From contig CAVLCC010000019.1 in assembly GCA_963661535.1 (NCBI GenBank), positions 1-34,236 on the forward strand: DNA of 34,236 bases, read 5' to 3'. The notes under the pieces are model-generated. The model ran no database searches and was not told where the DNA came from. It saw only the letters and a list, made by a program, of their open reading frames with translations. A program made the translations under genes and the position numbers. Below, piece by piece: positions 5,962-14,444 of the stretch. Origin of the DNA: CAVLCC01 sp963661535 (GTDB taxonomy: Bacteria; Actinomycetota; Coriobacteriia; Coriobacteriales; CADBOM01). The first letter of the stretch is position 1; each line of letters begins with the position of its first letter.

Positions 5962-8658
5962 ATGCAAAAGGTTGGACTCACAACCCAAGAAGCCCAAATC
6001 TCTAAAGAAAAGCACGGAAATAATTCACTTACAGAAGTTGAGCGAGCATCATTTTTCTCAAAGCTAAAAGACAATTTTGGCGACCCGATGATTAAAATTT
6101 TGTGTGTTGCCCTAATTATCAATGTGGTTTTTGCTTTTATGGGAAAGTCTGAATGGTACGAATCCGTTGGCATTGCAGCAGCTGTAGCAATCGCAACCTT
6201 TATCTCCACATATTCAGAATATAAAAACGAGGGGGCGTTTCAAAAGCTTCAAGAAGAGGCCTCAAAAATAACTTGCAAAGTTTATCGTGATGGAGAGATT
6301 GTTGAGCTCCCAATTGACGAAATTGTTGTGGGAGATTGTGTTCTATTGCAATCAGGCGACAAAATTCCAGCCGATGGCTTTGTATACGACGGAAACCTAA
6401 GCGTAGATCAGTCGGTATTAAATGGAGAGTCAAAAGAAGCAAAAAAGGTTAAGGCTCCACAAAATTATTCTCCAAATAAAGATGAGATTGATTTTCTAAC
6501 AGATCACGACTTGTATAGAGGAGCCATAGTATGCTCCGGAAATGCAATTATGCAGGTTAGCTCGGTTGGAGATGCAACAATTTATGGCGAGATTGCAAAT
6601 GAGTTACAGCAGGAGGACGGACGCGAGTCCCCGCTTAAAATCAAGTTGGCTTCCCTTGCAAAGGGCATTAGCCGCTTTGGATACATTGTAGGAATTGCAA
6701 TAGCTGCTGCTTTTATGTTCCAGTCAATTGTTATTGCCAACAATTTTGACATGGCACAAATTTCGGCTTACTGCTCCGACTGGCTCAATATAGTTAACTC
6801 ACTTGTTCAGGCTGTTATGCTGGCAGTGATTATTATCGTTATGGCTGTTCCAGAAGGTCTGCCGCTTATGATTGCTCTTGTTTCGTCTATGAACATGGGC
6901 AAGATGTTAAAAGACAACGTTTTGGTTCGCGACATAAACAGCATCGAAACCGCAGGTAGCCTTAACATTTTGTTTAGCGATAAAACTGGAACTATCACAA
7001 AAGGACACCTTGAGGTTGTTACATTTATTGATGGAGAGCTCAACCAACATAAAAACATTGCAGAGGTCAGCGAGCGCATAAAGCAAAAATTTGTAAGCAA
7101 TGCGGTGCATAATTCTGAGGCAATAATAACTGGCGAAGGTACTTCCAAACGAGCTATTGGTGGAAATGCTACTGAGCGAGCACTTCTAAACTTTATTTGT
7201 GCAGACTCCAGCAACGAAGCCGAAGGGGCTAACGGTAAAAGCAACAACTCAAACAATATCGAAGCTCAAATTCCCTTTACTAGTGCGCGCAAGTTTTCTG
7301 CAATACAAACTAGTGGCAACAATCACATAATGATAAAGGGTGCACCCGAAATTGTTCTTGCAAAATGCGACTCATTTTATGATAAGGACGGCAACAAGCA
7401 GCCTCTTGATATAGACGCAATGAACTCAATTATTGACGAGCTTGCTGCTAAGACAATTCGCGTGCTGGCATTTGCTGAATGTAGTGGCGAAATTAAAAAC
7501 GACCAAATTTGTTCAGAGTCGAGCTGGACGTGCGTGGGTCTGGTTGGAATTAGAGATGACATAAGACCAGAGTCGGCATCTGCCATAAAAGAAACTCAAG
7601 CTGCTGGAATTCAAGTTGTAATGATCACAGGAGATCGTCGCGAAACTGCACAAGCAATTGCCTTAGAGATTGGTCTTATCCAAAAACAAACCGACCTTGT
7701 TTTAACGAGCTCCGAGCTTCGCGAGATGAGCGACGAAGAAATTGCACACTGCTTAAAGGATATACGTGTTGTGGCGCGTGCGCTTCCTACAGATAAAAGT
7801 CGATTGGTGAGAATTGCACAATCGCAAAACTTGGTTGTTGGCATGACAGGAGACGGAGTTAACGACTCTGCCGCTCTCAAAAAAGCAGACATTGGTTTTG
7901 CGATGGGTTCCGGCACAGAGGTGGCCAAAGAAGCCTCCGAAATTGTAATTTTAGACGATAACTTTAACTCAATAGAAAAAGCAGTTCTCTACGGTCGAAC
8001 CATTTTCAACAGTATTCGCAAGTTCATTGTGTACCAGCTAACAATAAATGTTTCGGCAGTTTTGATTTCGTTTTTCTTCCCATTGCTTGGCATGGACCAA
8101 ATGTTGGGGATCCAAAATCCGCTCACAATAACGCAAATACTATGGATAAACTTGATTATGGACACTCTAGCAGCACTTGCCTTTGGAGGTGAACCTGCAC
8201 TAAGAAGATACATGCAAGAAAAACCGAAGCGTCGCGACGACAATATCGTAAGCCACTACATGTGGTCTTCGATTATCGTGGGCTCGGTGTGGGTTTTTGC
8301 TATGTCCCTCGTATTTTTGCTTGCCCCTCAAGTTCATGACATATTTAGAGATGACAGCGCAAACAGCTATCTAATGACTGGATATTTTTGCTTCTTTGTG
8401 TTTGCTGCTGTGTTTAATGCGTTTAACGCCAGAACAGAAAAGCTCAATCTCTTTGACAATATTAAGGGCAACAAGGGATTCATAAGAGTTTTGCTGCTCA
8501 TTAGCGTTGTTCAAATTGTAATGGCTTATATTGGAGGCGCGATCTTTAATTGCTACGGACTAAGTTTTTTGGAGTGGGCAGTTGTGATTGTGTTGGCCAT
8601 AACAGTTATTCCTGTGGATTTGGTGCGAAAGCTTATTTGTCGAGCTAGAGAGTCTTAA
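5962..8658 (+). CDS. Calcium-type P-type cation-transporting ATPase
   Basis: This is an 898-residue P2-type ATPase that pumps cations, probably Ca2+, out of the cytoplasm using ATP. All landmarks are present: the N-terminal cation ATPase region, the actuator loop (LNGESKEAKK), the ion-binding helix with VPEGLP (about 296-301), the phosphorylation motif DKTGT with D340, the nucleotide-binding KGAPE, and the hinge TGDGVND near D631. Six C-terminal helices follow, with N/D residues (LWINLIMDTLAALA) typical of PMCA/SERCA pumps. The length is normal. AAGGA lies just upstream of the ATG. It follows the toxin gene by 68 bases but probably has its own promoter. Ion specificity is inferred from family. 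Confidence 0.93.
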   Translation: MQKVGLTTQEAQISKEKHGNNSLTEVERASFFSKLKDNFGDPMIKILCVALIINVVFAFMGKSEWYESVGIAAAVAIATFISTYSEYKNEGAFQKLQEEASKITCKVYRDGEIVELPIDEIVVGDCVLLQSGDKIPADGFVYDGNLSVDQSVLNGESKEAKKVKAPQNYSPNKDEIDFLTDHDLYRGAIVCSGNAIMQVSSVGDATIYGEIANELQQEDGRESPLKIKLASLAKGISRFGYIVGIAIAAAFMFQSIVIANNFDMAQISAYCSDWLNIVNSLVQAVMLAVIIIVMAVPEGLPLMIALVSSMNMGKMLKDNVLVRDINSIETAGSLNILFSDKTGTITKGHLEVVTFIDGELNQHKNIAEVSERIKQKFVSNAVHNSEAIITGEGTSKRAIGGNATERALLNFICADSSNEAEGANGKSNNSNNIEAQIPFTSARKFSAIQTSGNNHIMIKGAPEIVLAKCDSFYDKDGNKQPLDIDAMNSIIDELAAKTIRVLAFAECSGEIKNDQICSESSWTCVGLVGIRDDIRPESASAIKETQAAGIQVVMITGDRRETAQAIALEIGLIQKQTDLVLTSSELREMSDEEIAHCLKDIRVVARALPTDKSRLVRIAQSQNLVVGMTGDGVNDSAALKKADIGFAMGSGTEVAKEASEIVILDDNFNSIEKAVLYGRTIFNSIRKFIVYQLTINVSAVLISFFFPLLGMDQMLGIQNPLTITQILWINLIMDTLAALAFGGEPALRRYMQEKPKRRDDNIVSHYMWSSIIVGSVWVFAMSLVFLLAPQVHDIFRDDSANSYLMTGYFCFFVFAAVFNAFNARTEKLNLFDNIKGNKGFIRVLLLISVVQIVMAYIGGAIFNCYGLSFLEWAVVIVLAITVIPVDLVRKLICRARES

Positions 8659-8760
8659 GTGTATCGAGGATTTGCAATTTGCAAGTAAAAAAATAGGAAA
8701 TATAAGTTTGTGAATTTTGTGAGTGTATGAAAAAAGTTAGAGGCGAATTAGTTGGTAAAT

Positions 8761-8812
8761 TAACCGCACACCGGCAATTACTTAGCGCACAATTGCATAA
8801 ACTCGCCGGTTA
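8761..8812. other. Nested inverted repeats between the ATPase and patatin genes
   Basis: ACCGGC (8770-8775) pairs with GCCGGT (8805-8810), and inside it CAATT (8775-8779) can pair with AATTG (8791-8795). TAACCG/CGGTTA (8761-8766 and 8807-8812) offers an alternative outer stem. A T-rich stretch follows at 8820-8830. It could be a weak terminator for the ATPase gene or a regulatory fold. Confidence 0.35.
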
Positions 8813-8836
8813 TACAAGGTTTATTTTTTGTTAGTG

Positions 8837-8845
8837 TGATATAGT
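8837..8845 (+). promoter_or_regulatory. Extended -10 promoter, probably giving a leaderless mRNA
   Basis: TG-A-TATAGT (8837-8845) is an extended -10 element ending seven bases before the patatin ATG. Transcription would begin at or next to the A of the start codon. No Shine-Dalgarno sequence precedes the ATG, which agrees with a leaderless transcript. Confidence 0.5.
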
Positions 8846-8852
8846 TCAGAAC

Positions 8853-9725
8853 ATGGAAAACAACATTTTTGATACAGCATTAATTTTTGAGGGCGGAGGT
8901 ATGCGTGCGTCGTATACTTGCGCCGTCGCTAATGCGCTGCTCGAAAACGAATTATTCTTCGATAATGTGTACGGAGTTTCGGCTGGCTCAAGCAATGCAG
9001 TGAACTATGTATGTCGAGATAAGGCTAGAACCAAATACTCATTTGTAGGATTTGCTTCTGCCCCCCGCTTTGGTGGAATAGATACTTTCTTGGCTCACAA
9101 GGGATACTTCAATGCTCAATATATCTACGAAGAATCGTGCAAACCAGGCGAGATGCTCTCTTTTTGCTTTACAGATTTTATGGAAAACCCTGCAAAACTA
9201 ACCATATCGGGCTTTAGAAGAGATACCGGCGAAACAGTTTATTGGACCCGAAACGACCTTGACTCGCTAGGCAAGCTTATGCGTAAGGTAAGAGCTTCCT
9301 CCACTTTGCCAATTGTAATGCCAGCTCCAAATATAGATGGCTATTATTACTACGATGGCGGACTTGGAGAAGGCGCTGGTCTTATGACTGACAAAGCAAT
9401 GCGAGATGGGTTTGAGAAACTCCTAGTTATAAGAACGCAACCAAAAGAGTATCGAAAGCAAGAGGTAAACTCGCCGATTTCTAGTTTGTTTTGGAAGCGT
9501 CCGTATGTGCAGCGTGCGCTCAATAGTCGAGCTCAAAGATATAACGATGAGTGTGACAAGCTAGAACAACTCGAACGAGAAGGCAAGGCATATGTTTTCT
9601 ATGCGCAAAATGTTACTGCCAAAAGTTCTACCACAGATGTTCCAACGCTCGAGAAAAACTACTCGCTAGGCAAAGCGCAAATTCAAGAAGAAATGCCTGC
9701 AATCAAAAAATTCTTGGGTATCTAG
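8853..9725 (+). CDS. Patatin-like phospholipase family protein
   Basis: This is a 290-residue protein with the patatin Ser-Asp dyad: the oxyanion segment EGGGMRA (13-19), the nucleophile elbow GVSAG with S43, and DGG with D168 (YYYYDGGLGEG). It resembles the bacterial RssA/YjjU group, which hydrolyses acyl esters of phospholipids or lysophospholipids; the true substrate is unknown. There is no signal peptide, so it is probably cytoplasmic or associated with the inner membrane face. There is no ribosome-binding site; see the extended -10 immediately upstream. The next gene, for a tail-anchored protein, begins 19 bases after its stop, suggesting an operon. Confidence 0.92.
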   Translation: MENNIFDTALIFEGGGMRASYTCAVANALLENELFFDNVYGVSAGSSNAVNYVCRDKARTKYSFVGFASAPRFGGIDTFLAHKGYFNAQYIYEESCKPGEMLSFCFTDFMENPAKLTISGFRRDTGETVYWTRNDLDSLGKLMRKVRASSTLPIVMPAPNIDGYYYYDGGLGEGAGLMTDKAMRDGFEKLLVIRTQPKEYRKQEVNSPISSLFWKRPYVQRALNSRAQRYNDECDKLEQLEREGKAYVFYAQNVTAKSSTTDVPTLEKNYSLGKAQIQEEMPAIKKFLGI

Positions 9726-9744
9726 CAATAGTGGGTGGCGAGCA

Positions 9745-10536
9745 ATGAATATTACAGATCCTTTAGACATACAAAATAACTTAGATGACTCGACCGAAAA
9801 CGAATCGCCCAAGCTACCACGCGTTAACGATTGCTTTTTTGGACTATATATTGACTTTATGCCCGAAGACTCGAACGCCCAAAAGTTTTTAGCAAACTCT
9901 GCTAGTTATATTGGTCTAGAGCTATGTTTACAAGAGATAGATGCTACATCTGGCAGTGTTGGAGATGCGGATGCGGGTTCTGATAATGACACTGATACAG
10001 ATGCAAACTCTTCTTCTAAAAACAACCTTTGGATTGCAGCAAAAAATGGCAACGCAATAGCAAAAGTGCCAAACAAGTATGCTAAAGAATTGTATGCAGC
10101 ACTAAGTGAGGGATGGAACATCACTGCACTTATCTCAATGATTACATACTCAAAAAAAGAGGGAAAGTTTTTTATAGAAGCTGCATTTATGGGCATATCT
10201 CCAAATTGTGACGAGCCTTTGTGCAATGCCCTTCAAAAATTTGAGTCACACCAGATAAAGAGAATTAAAGGCGGCGATCATCCAACTATTGATTTAAGTC
10301 AAAGTCAGTTTGAAAAGGTAATGGAAACTGGCGGCGAATGGTACATGACAAAAATTGCTAAACTCACAGATGACCAAAAAAAGCGCATGAGCTATAAGAA
10401 AAGCCAGTCACTAACTGGCAAGATGGTTGACATGTCTCAAAATCATCAAAGAGGATGCGCATTTGCTTCTACGATTATTCTTTTGGCAATGGCAGCCCTT
10501 ATTGTTTGGGCAATTTTTAGATTGTTTGTGCACTAG
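9745..10536 (+). CDS. Tail-anchored hypothetical protein with acidic low-complexity insert
   Basis: This 263-residue protein is not recognised as a named family. A soluble region of about 235 residues is followed by one C-terminal transmembrane helix (about 240-261), giving a tail-anchored cytoplasmic-domain topology. Residues about 70-92 are an insert rich in Asp, Ser, Gly and Thr. On both sides of it, LELCLQEID and IAAKNGNAIAKVPNKYAKEL faintly recall the HIRAN fold pattern (Leu-rich strand, nAI-V, then 'vPxxyA'), but this is only a suggestion. It follows the patatin gene by 19 bases with a weak GGTGG site and is probably co-expressed, perhaps tethering or regulating the lipase at the membrane. 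Confidence 0.65.
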   Translation: MNITDPLDIQNNLDDSTENESPKLPRVNDCFFGLYIDFMPEDSNAQKFLANSASYIGLELCLQEIDATSGSVGDADAGSDNDTDTDANSSSKNNLWIAAKNGNAIAKVPNKYAKELYAALSEGWNITALISMITYSKKEGKFFIEAAFMGISPNCDEPLCNALQKFESHQIKRIKGGDHPTIDLSQSQFEKVMETGGEWYMTKIAKLTDDQKKRMSYKKSQSLTGKMVDMSQNHQRGCAFASTIILLAMAALIVWAIFRLFVH

Positions 10537-10628
10537 AGATTGTTTGTAGTTTGCAGTTTGTTTGATTGTCTGTATTAGATGTCATTTATTTAAATAGCGT
10601 TTGATTGAGCGCGTACAAATCAAAAACC

Positions 10629-11135
10629 CTACAACCGCGAAAGCAAAATAATCAAAACAATAACAGCCACAAAAACCAAAACAACAGCAACCACAACCTT
10701 TTTATTTTTGCCCTCATCAGAGCTGTTGTAGTTTCTGTTCGTGCTTGGTTGTCTTTTATTTTCAGCTTCTATATTTCGATCACGCTGCATCGCCGCTGCA
10801 TTAACACTCTCAGCATTTATATGTGTATGATTATTAGGATTAGATATTCCCGTCCCTTTTATTTGATAAGGCTGCTTGGTAATAACTTTTCTACCCGAAC
10901 TTCCTTCTCTAACACTAAATTCCTCGGGCAGAGTATCACTAGATGTACCCCGCTTTTTCATCATCTCAACAGGTGTCATAGCATTTGGATTAATTGCACC
11001 CTCATGATGGCGCGATACTTCCCTAGTATACCTAGCAGGACCATCAACCTTTTCGGAGCTATCTAAATCTAAATCTCTACCCCTAATAGGAGCATAATCA
11101 TTTGCTAAATTGCGTCGACCATCACGCTGACTCAT
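10629..11135 (-). CDS. Hypothetical protein with disordered N-terminus and C-terminal membrane anchor
   Basis: This is a 168-residue protein not recognised as a family. Residues 1-140 are hydrophilic and probably disordered (rich in N, S, R, E). Residues about 145-167 form a single hydrophobic helix preceded by KNKK, so the protein should be tail-anchored with its bulk in the cytoplasm. The minus-strand frame is preferred over the overlapping plus-strand frame because it has this sensible domain order and an upstream GAGAGG site. It converges on the tail-anchored gene ending at 10536. No terminator with a T-tract was seen between them. Confidence 0.55.
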   Translation of the reverse strand: MSQRDGRRNLANDYAPIRGRDLDLDSSEKVDGPARYTREVSRHHEGAINPNAMTPVEMMKKRGTSSDTLPEEFSVREGSSGRKVITKQPYQIKGTGISNPNNHTHINAESVNAAAMQRDRNIEAENKRQPSTNRNYNSSDEGKNKKVVVAVVLVFVAVIVLIILLSRL

Positions 11136-11299
11136 AACCTCATGAACCTCTCATACACGCTCATATAAAACCACAGCGGTATCAATAACTAAAACATTAT
11201 ACATTTAAATTTGAATAAATTTCAAACAACTATCAGATTAGAGTTTGTATCTATGATACTTCCAAGTTTTAAAGCTTGTTCCAAAGCGTATCTAACCAC

Positions 11300-11334
11300 A
11301 AAAAAGGAGGCAACTCGCATCAGAGCTGCCTCCT
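11300..11334 (-). terminator. Intrinsic terminator of the 2-oxoacid oxidoreductase operon
   Basis: On the minus strand an 8-bp stem AGGAGGCA/TGCCTCCT, extended by CTC/GAG across one mismatch and with a six-base loop, is followed by six T residues. It lies about 140 bases after the gamma-subunit stop codon and is oriented to end that operon. Confidence 0.85.
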
Positions 11335-11374
11335 CATATCAAAGCTTCTAGCTTATGCCCGCATCACAATCAAT

Positions 11375-11482
11375 CTAATTTTTAGAAGCATCCTCATATG
11401 TTCTAGCAACACTTTGAGAAATAACTTTTTCTCCACCTAAGAACGAGCCCCAACCAATTTGTGAAGCATTGCTCTTAAGCGT
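11375..11482 (-). other. Stop-free, protein-like frame overlapping and following the gamma-subunit stop
   Basis: In the frame one base forward of the gamma-subunit frame, 35 codons run from inside its last codons to TAG at 11375. The predicted peptide looks protein-like (TLKSNASQIGWGSFLGG and then EKVISQSVARTYEDASKN) and has no start codon of its own. It could be the original C-terminus disconnected by a frameshift, or chance. The rest of 11136-11474 holds the operon terminator, and I see no gene in it. Confidence 0.3.
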
Positions 11483-12008
11483 CAATACCTAGTTCGAGTG
11501 CCTTTATGTTGAGCTCTATCATGTCTTGCTTTTTTGCCGATACACACTTTGGAACCGCAGCCTTTAGCGCCTCAACGCTAACTATTGCAGCTTCTTTGTT
11601 GAGTTTGCCAACCAATATAACGTTGGCAAGACCTTTTAGATCGTTATCTTCGGCAAGTTTGGTTGCTTCAACTTCAAATATGGTGATGTCGGTTCTGTCT
11701 GTTGTGCATTTAACCATCGTTGAGTCGATAATGGCAATACCTCCAGGCTTTACAACATTTATAAACTTCTCAAACGAGGGTCTGTTCATAGCCATAAGAA
11801 CATCTGGTTCCACAACCAATGGCGAGCCAATGGGATCATCAGAAATAACCACAGAGCAGTTGGCTGTGCCTCCACGCATTTCTGGACCATACGATGGAAG
11901 CCAACTAACCTCCTTGTTGCCCATGAGTCCAGCATATGCAAGCATTTTGCCTGCAAATAAAATTCCTTGTCCTCCAAAACCAGCGAGGGTGATATTTGCT
12001 GTCGACAT
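11475..12008 (-). CDS. 2-oxoacid:ferredoxin oxidoreductase, gamma subunit
   Basis: This is a 177-residue gamma (catalytic gamma/delta-type) subunit of a 2-oxoacid:acceptor oxidoreductase, which oxidatively decarboxylates a 2-oxoacid to acyl-CoA with reduction of ferredoxin. The opening GFGGQG (10-15) and PEMRGGTANCSVVIS (about 43-57) are diagnostic for the family. The start ATG follows the beta-subunit TAA with no gap, and GGAGGTG within the beta gene serves as its ribosome-binding site. It is the last gene of the ferredoxin-alpha-beta-gamma operon. A coding-like stretch in another frame continues past its stop. Confidence 0.93.
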   Translation of the reverse strand: MSTANITLAGFGGQGILFAGKMLAYAGLMGNKEVSWLPSYGPEMRGGTANCSVVISDDPIGSPLVVEPDVLMAMNRPSFEKFINVVKPGGIAIIDSTMVKCTTDRTDITIFEVEATKLAEDNDLKGLANVILVGKLNKEAAIVSVEALKAAVPKCVSAKKQDMIELNIKALELGIDA

Positions 12009-12899
12009 TTATTTCACCTCCGCATTTTGAGAGCTTGTTGAGGTTGCCGGTGTCGAGCCGTCGGCAGCACTTGCACCCGCCGTAGCATCCTCACCCGCGA
12101 CGTCCACACCCGCTCCAACATCTTTATAAACACCTAGTGGGTAATATTCGAGCATATTCTCACGCAGCCACTGCAAAGCCGAAACAGGATCCAATCCCCA
12201 GTTAGTAGGACAAGGCGAAACAACCTCAATAATCGAATATCCAAGCTTTTGCTGCTGATACTCAATGCCTTTTTTGATTGCCTTTTTCATCTGACGAACA
12301 TGAGCTGGCGTATCGCAAGTTACGCGCTGCGCAAAAGCCACTCCACCCAAAGTAGAGAGCATCTCGCAAACTTTTATAGGATAACCAACCACATCTACAT
12401 CACGACCATAAGGGCTAGTCTGCGTAATTTGCCCTGGCAAACTTGTTGGAGCCATTTGACCGCCGGTCATTCCATATATTGCGTTATTTATAAAGATAAC
12501 AGTGATGTTTTCGCCACGCGTTGCAGCATGAACTGTTTCTGCAGTTCCAATTGAAGCAAGATCGCCATCGCCTTGATATGAGAATACAAACTTATCGGGA
12601 AGCACGCGCTTGATGCCAGTAGCAACTGCGGGTGCACGTCCATGCGCGGCCTCAACCATATCGCACGAAAAGAAGTCATACATTGTAACCGAACAACCCA
12701 CGGGGCAAACTCCAATGGTATCGCCCTCGAGTCCCATCTCATCAATTAGTTCGGCTAGCACTCTGTTAACTATGCCGTGACCACAACCCGGACAATAACT
12801 AAAGTGTGCATCTGTTAGACTGTGCGGACGTTTAACTTCTAGCTCAGTTTTGCTGCTGTCGCAACCGCAGGCATCTGTCTTAACATTTGGAGTTGCCAT
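12009..12899 (-). CDS. 2-oxoacid:ferredoxin oxidoreductase, beta subunit (TPP-binding)
   Basis: This is a 296-residue beta subunit that binds thiamine pyrophosphate and a 4Fe-4S cluster. CPGCGHG (36-42) supplies cluster cysteines; GDGD (110-113) and NNAIYGMTGGQ (138-148) form the TPP/Mg motif. It pairs with the VorB-type alpha subunit to oxidise branched-chain or related 2-oxoacids. The last 39 or so residues are an Ala/Gly/Ser/Thr-rich tail, not part of the catalytic fold and probably disordered. The ATG overlaps the alpha-subunit stop as TAATG, with GGAGGTG upstream, so translation is coupled. Confidence 0.93.
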   Translation of the reverse strand: MATPNVKTDACGCDSSKTELEVKRPHSLTDAHFSYCPGCGHGIVNRVLAELIDEMGLEGDTIGVCPVGCSVTMYDFFSCDMVEAAHGRAPAVATGIKRVLPDKFVFSYQGDGDLASIGTAETVHAATRGENITVIFINNAIYGMTGGQMAPTSLPGQITQTSPYGRDVDVVGYPIKVCEMLSTLGGVAFAQRVTCDTPAHVRQMKKAIKKGIEYQQQKLGYSIIEVVSPCPTNWGLDPVSALQWLRENMLEYYPLGVYKDVGAGVDVAGEDATAGASAADGSTPATSTSSQNAEVK

Positions 12900-14005
12900 T
12901 ATGCATCACCTCCCGTATATTTTGAGTGAAATGGCACGGTATTCACACTGTGCCCTTCCGAAATTTTTTGGATACAAGCAAGCACCTCTCTAGGCTCTGG
13001 AATAATTCCACCTGTGTGTCCAAAGAAATTAACCGGCTTGCTATCGTGTATCGAAAGCCTTATATCTTCAACCATCTGGCCCATCGACATCTCGACCGAC
13101 AAAAATGAGTCAGCTGTTTGAGCTAGCTCAGCCATTTTCTTCTCTGGGAAAGGCCACAGGGTGATTGGGCGCATTAAACCGGCCTTAATGCCCTTCTCGC
13201 GCGCCTGGTTAACTGCACTTCTAGCCACACGCGCTGTTGCTCCATATGCCACAAGCACAATGTTTGCATCATCGGTGAGATATGTTTCGCATCGCTGCTC
13301 TTCTTCAGCGATTTTTGCGTAGCGTTTTTGCCTCTCAACCACGGTATCTTCTAGCTCTTGAGCAACCAAATATAGCGAGTTTATAACGTTGTGCTCGCGC
13401 TTCATTTGTGTGCCAGTAGTTGCCCACGGCTTTTGAATTTTTTGCGGCTCGCCCTCCGGAAGCTCCACCGGCTCCATCATTTGACCCAACATTCCGTCAG
13501 ATAAAAGCATAACGGGAGTGCGATAGATATCCGCCTTTTCAAATGCAGCATAAACGTAGTCTGCCATTTCTTGCACACTTGATGGAGCGTAGACAATTAG
13601 ATGGAAGTCTCCATGGCCAAGTCCGCGCGTTGCCTGCGCGTAGTCTGCCTGCGAAGGCTGAATGCCTCCAAGACCTGGACCTCCGCGCTGCACGTTAACA
13701 ATAACTGCTGGTAGGTCGGCTCCACATAAATAAGAAATCCCCTCACTTTTAAGACTAATACCTGGGGACGACGATGAGGTCATAACCCTAGCACCCGCAG
13801 CACTTGCTCCATAAACCATGTTGATTGCTGCAATCTCTGACTCCGCCTGCAAAAACAGACCCCCCACCTTGCACATACGCTTGGCCATATATGCCGAAAC
13901 CTCAGTTTGAGGCGTTATGGGATAGCCGAAGAAAAACTTGCACCCTGCGCGCATGGCAGCCTCTGCCATGGCTTCGTTGCCTTTCATGAGAACTTTTTCT
14001 GCCAT
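12899..14005 (-). CDS. vorB: 2-oxoacid:ferredoxin oxidoreductase, alpha subunit (VorB type)
   Basis: This is a 368-residue alpha subunit with the pyrimidine-binding half of the TPP site. The N-terminus VLMKGNEAMAEAAMRAGCKF followed by GYPITPQTE (27-35), TSSSSPGISL and QRGGPGLGGIQPSQADY match the family annotated as 3-methyl-2-oxobutanoate dehydrogenase subunit VorB. These enzymes form acyl-CoA and reduced ferredoxin from branched-chain 2-oxoacids under anoxia; substrate range is inferred from family only. The start at 14005 is preferred over the longer frame to 14074 because AGAGGTGA lies just upstream and the longer form would overlap the ferredoxin gene. Five bases separate it from the ferredoxin stop. 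Confidence 0.92.
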   Translation of the reverse strand: MAEKVLMKGNEAMAEAAMRAGCKFFFGYPITPQTEVSAYMAKRMCKVGGLFLQAESEIAAINMVYGASAAGARVMTSSSSPGISLKSEGISYLCGADLPAVIVNVQRGGPGLGGIQPSQADYAQATRGLGHGDFHLIVYAPSSVQEMADYVYAAFEKADIYRTPVMLLSDGMLGQMMEPVELPEGEPQKIQKPWATTGTQMKREHNVINSLYLVAQELEDTVVERQKRYAKIAEEEQRCETYLTDDANIVLVAYGATARVARSAVNQAREKGIKAGLMRPITLWPFPEKKMAELAQTADSFLSVEMSMGQMVEDIRLSIHDSKPVNFFGHTGGIIPEPREVLACIQKISEGHSVNTVPFHSKYTGGDA

Positions 14006-14010
14006 ACGAC

Positions 14011-14217
14011 TCACCTCTGAACCTGAATTGCAACGTCTGGACACATAGTTTCGCACTTGCCACATGCTGTGCATTTTGTCTCATCAATGCACTTAACGGG
14101 GTGACACCCCTTTGCACTAATAAACTCGGAGTCTAACTCCAAAATCTTGGTTGAACATGCATCTACGCAAAGCCCGCAACCTTTGCAATATTCAACACTA
14201 ATTGCTATTCTAGCCAT
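14011..14217 (-). CDS. Ferredoxin-like (delta) subunit with two 4Fe-4S clusters
   Basis: This is a 68-residue protein with two cluster motifs, CKGCGLCVDAC near the N-terminus and CTACGKCETMCP near the C-terminus, the typical 2[4Fe-4S] arrangement. It carries electrons from the 2-oxoacid oxidoreductase core to free ferredoxin. It is the first gene of the operon. The start at 14217 is preferred over 14235 because GGAGAGG lies about nine bases before it and within the longer frame. Confidence 0.93.
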   Translation of the reverse strand: MARIAISVEYCKGCGLCVDACSTKILELDSEFISAKGCHPVKCIDETKCTACGKCETMCPDVAIQVQR

Positions 14218-14326
14218 GTTTGGTTTCCTCTCCAAAAAATTTTAGGCTTTTTTCATCTTACCGCTTTGAGCTGCATAAGCGTTTATACTATCCGTGACAG
14301 TGTTTTATTTTTATGGAGGATTGCTT

Positions 14327-14363
14327 GGGGTTGTTTGGGCGCTATTTGGGGGTTGCTGGAGGG
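14327..14363 (+). other. G-run cluster with potential G-quadruplex
   Basis: Four G runs (14327-14330, 14337-14339, 14348-14352, 14361-14363) are separated by loops of 6-8 bases on the plus strand. They sit between the divergent oxidoreductase operon and the aldolase gene. The G-rich strand is the template strand for the oxidoreductase operon's upstream DNA. Confidence 0.4.
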
Positions 14364-14384
14364 TTGTTGGAGGTAAGTGGAAAA

Positions 14385-14413
14385 TTGTAGGGCGTACTTT
14401 AAAATTGTATATT
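14385..14413 (+). promoter_or_regulatory. Sigma-70-type promoter of the aldolase gene
   Basis: TTGTAG (14385-14390), a 17-base spacer and TATATT (14408-14413) lie 31 bases before the aldolase ATG, leaving a short leader that contains GGAGG. Confidence 0.6.
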
Positions 14414-14444
14414 GCTAATTTTTAGATGCGAAAATGGAGGAAAA

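Noticed and set aside
6807..7256. Minus-strand frame of 149 codons
   Set aside because: It is antisense to the catalytic core of the P-type ATPase and has no recognisable features.
10605..11066. Plus-strand frame of 153 codons
   Set aside because: It overlaps the minus-strand gene at 10629-11135, which has a sensible disordered-plus-anchor layout and a ribosome-binding site. The plus-strand product has no domain structure.
11506..12030. Plus-strand frame of 174 codons
   Set aside because: It is the antisense shadow of the gamma-subunit gene, whose family motifs are certain.
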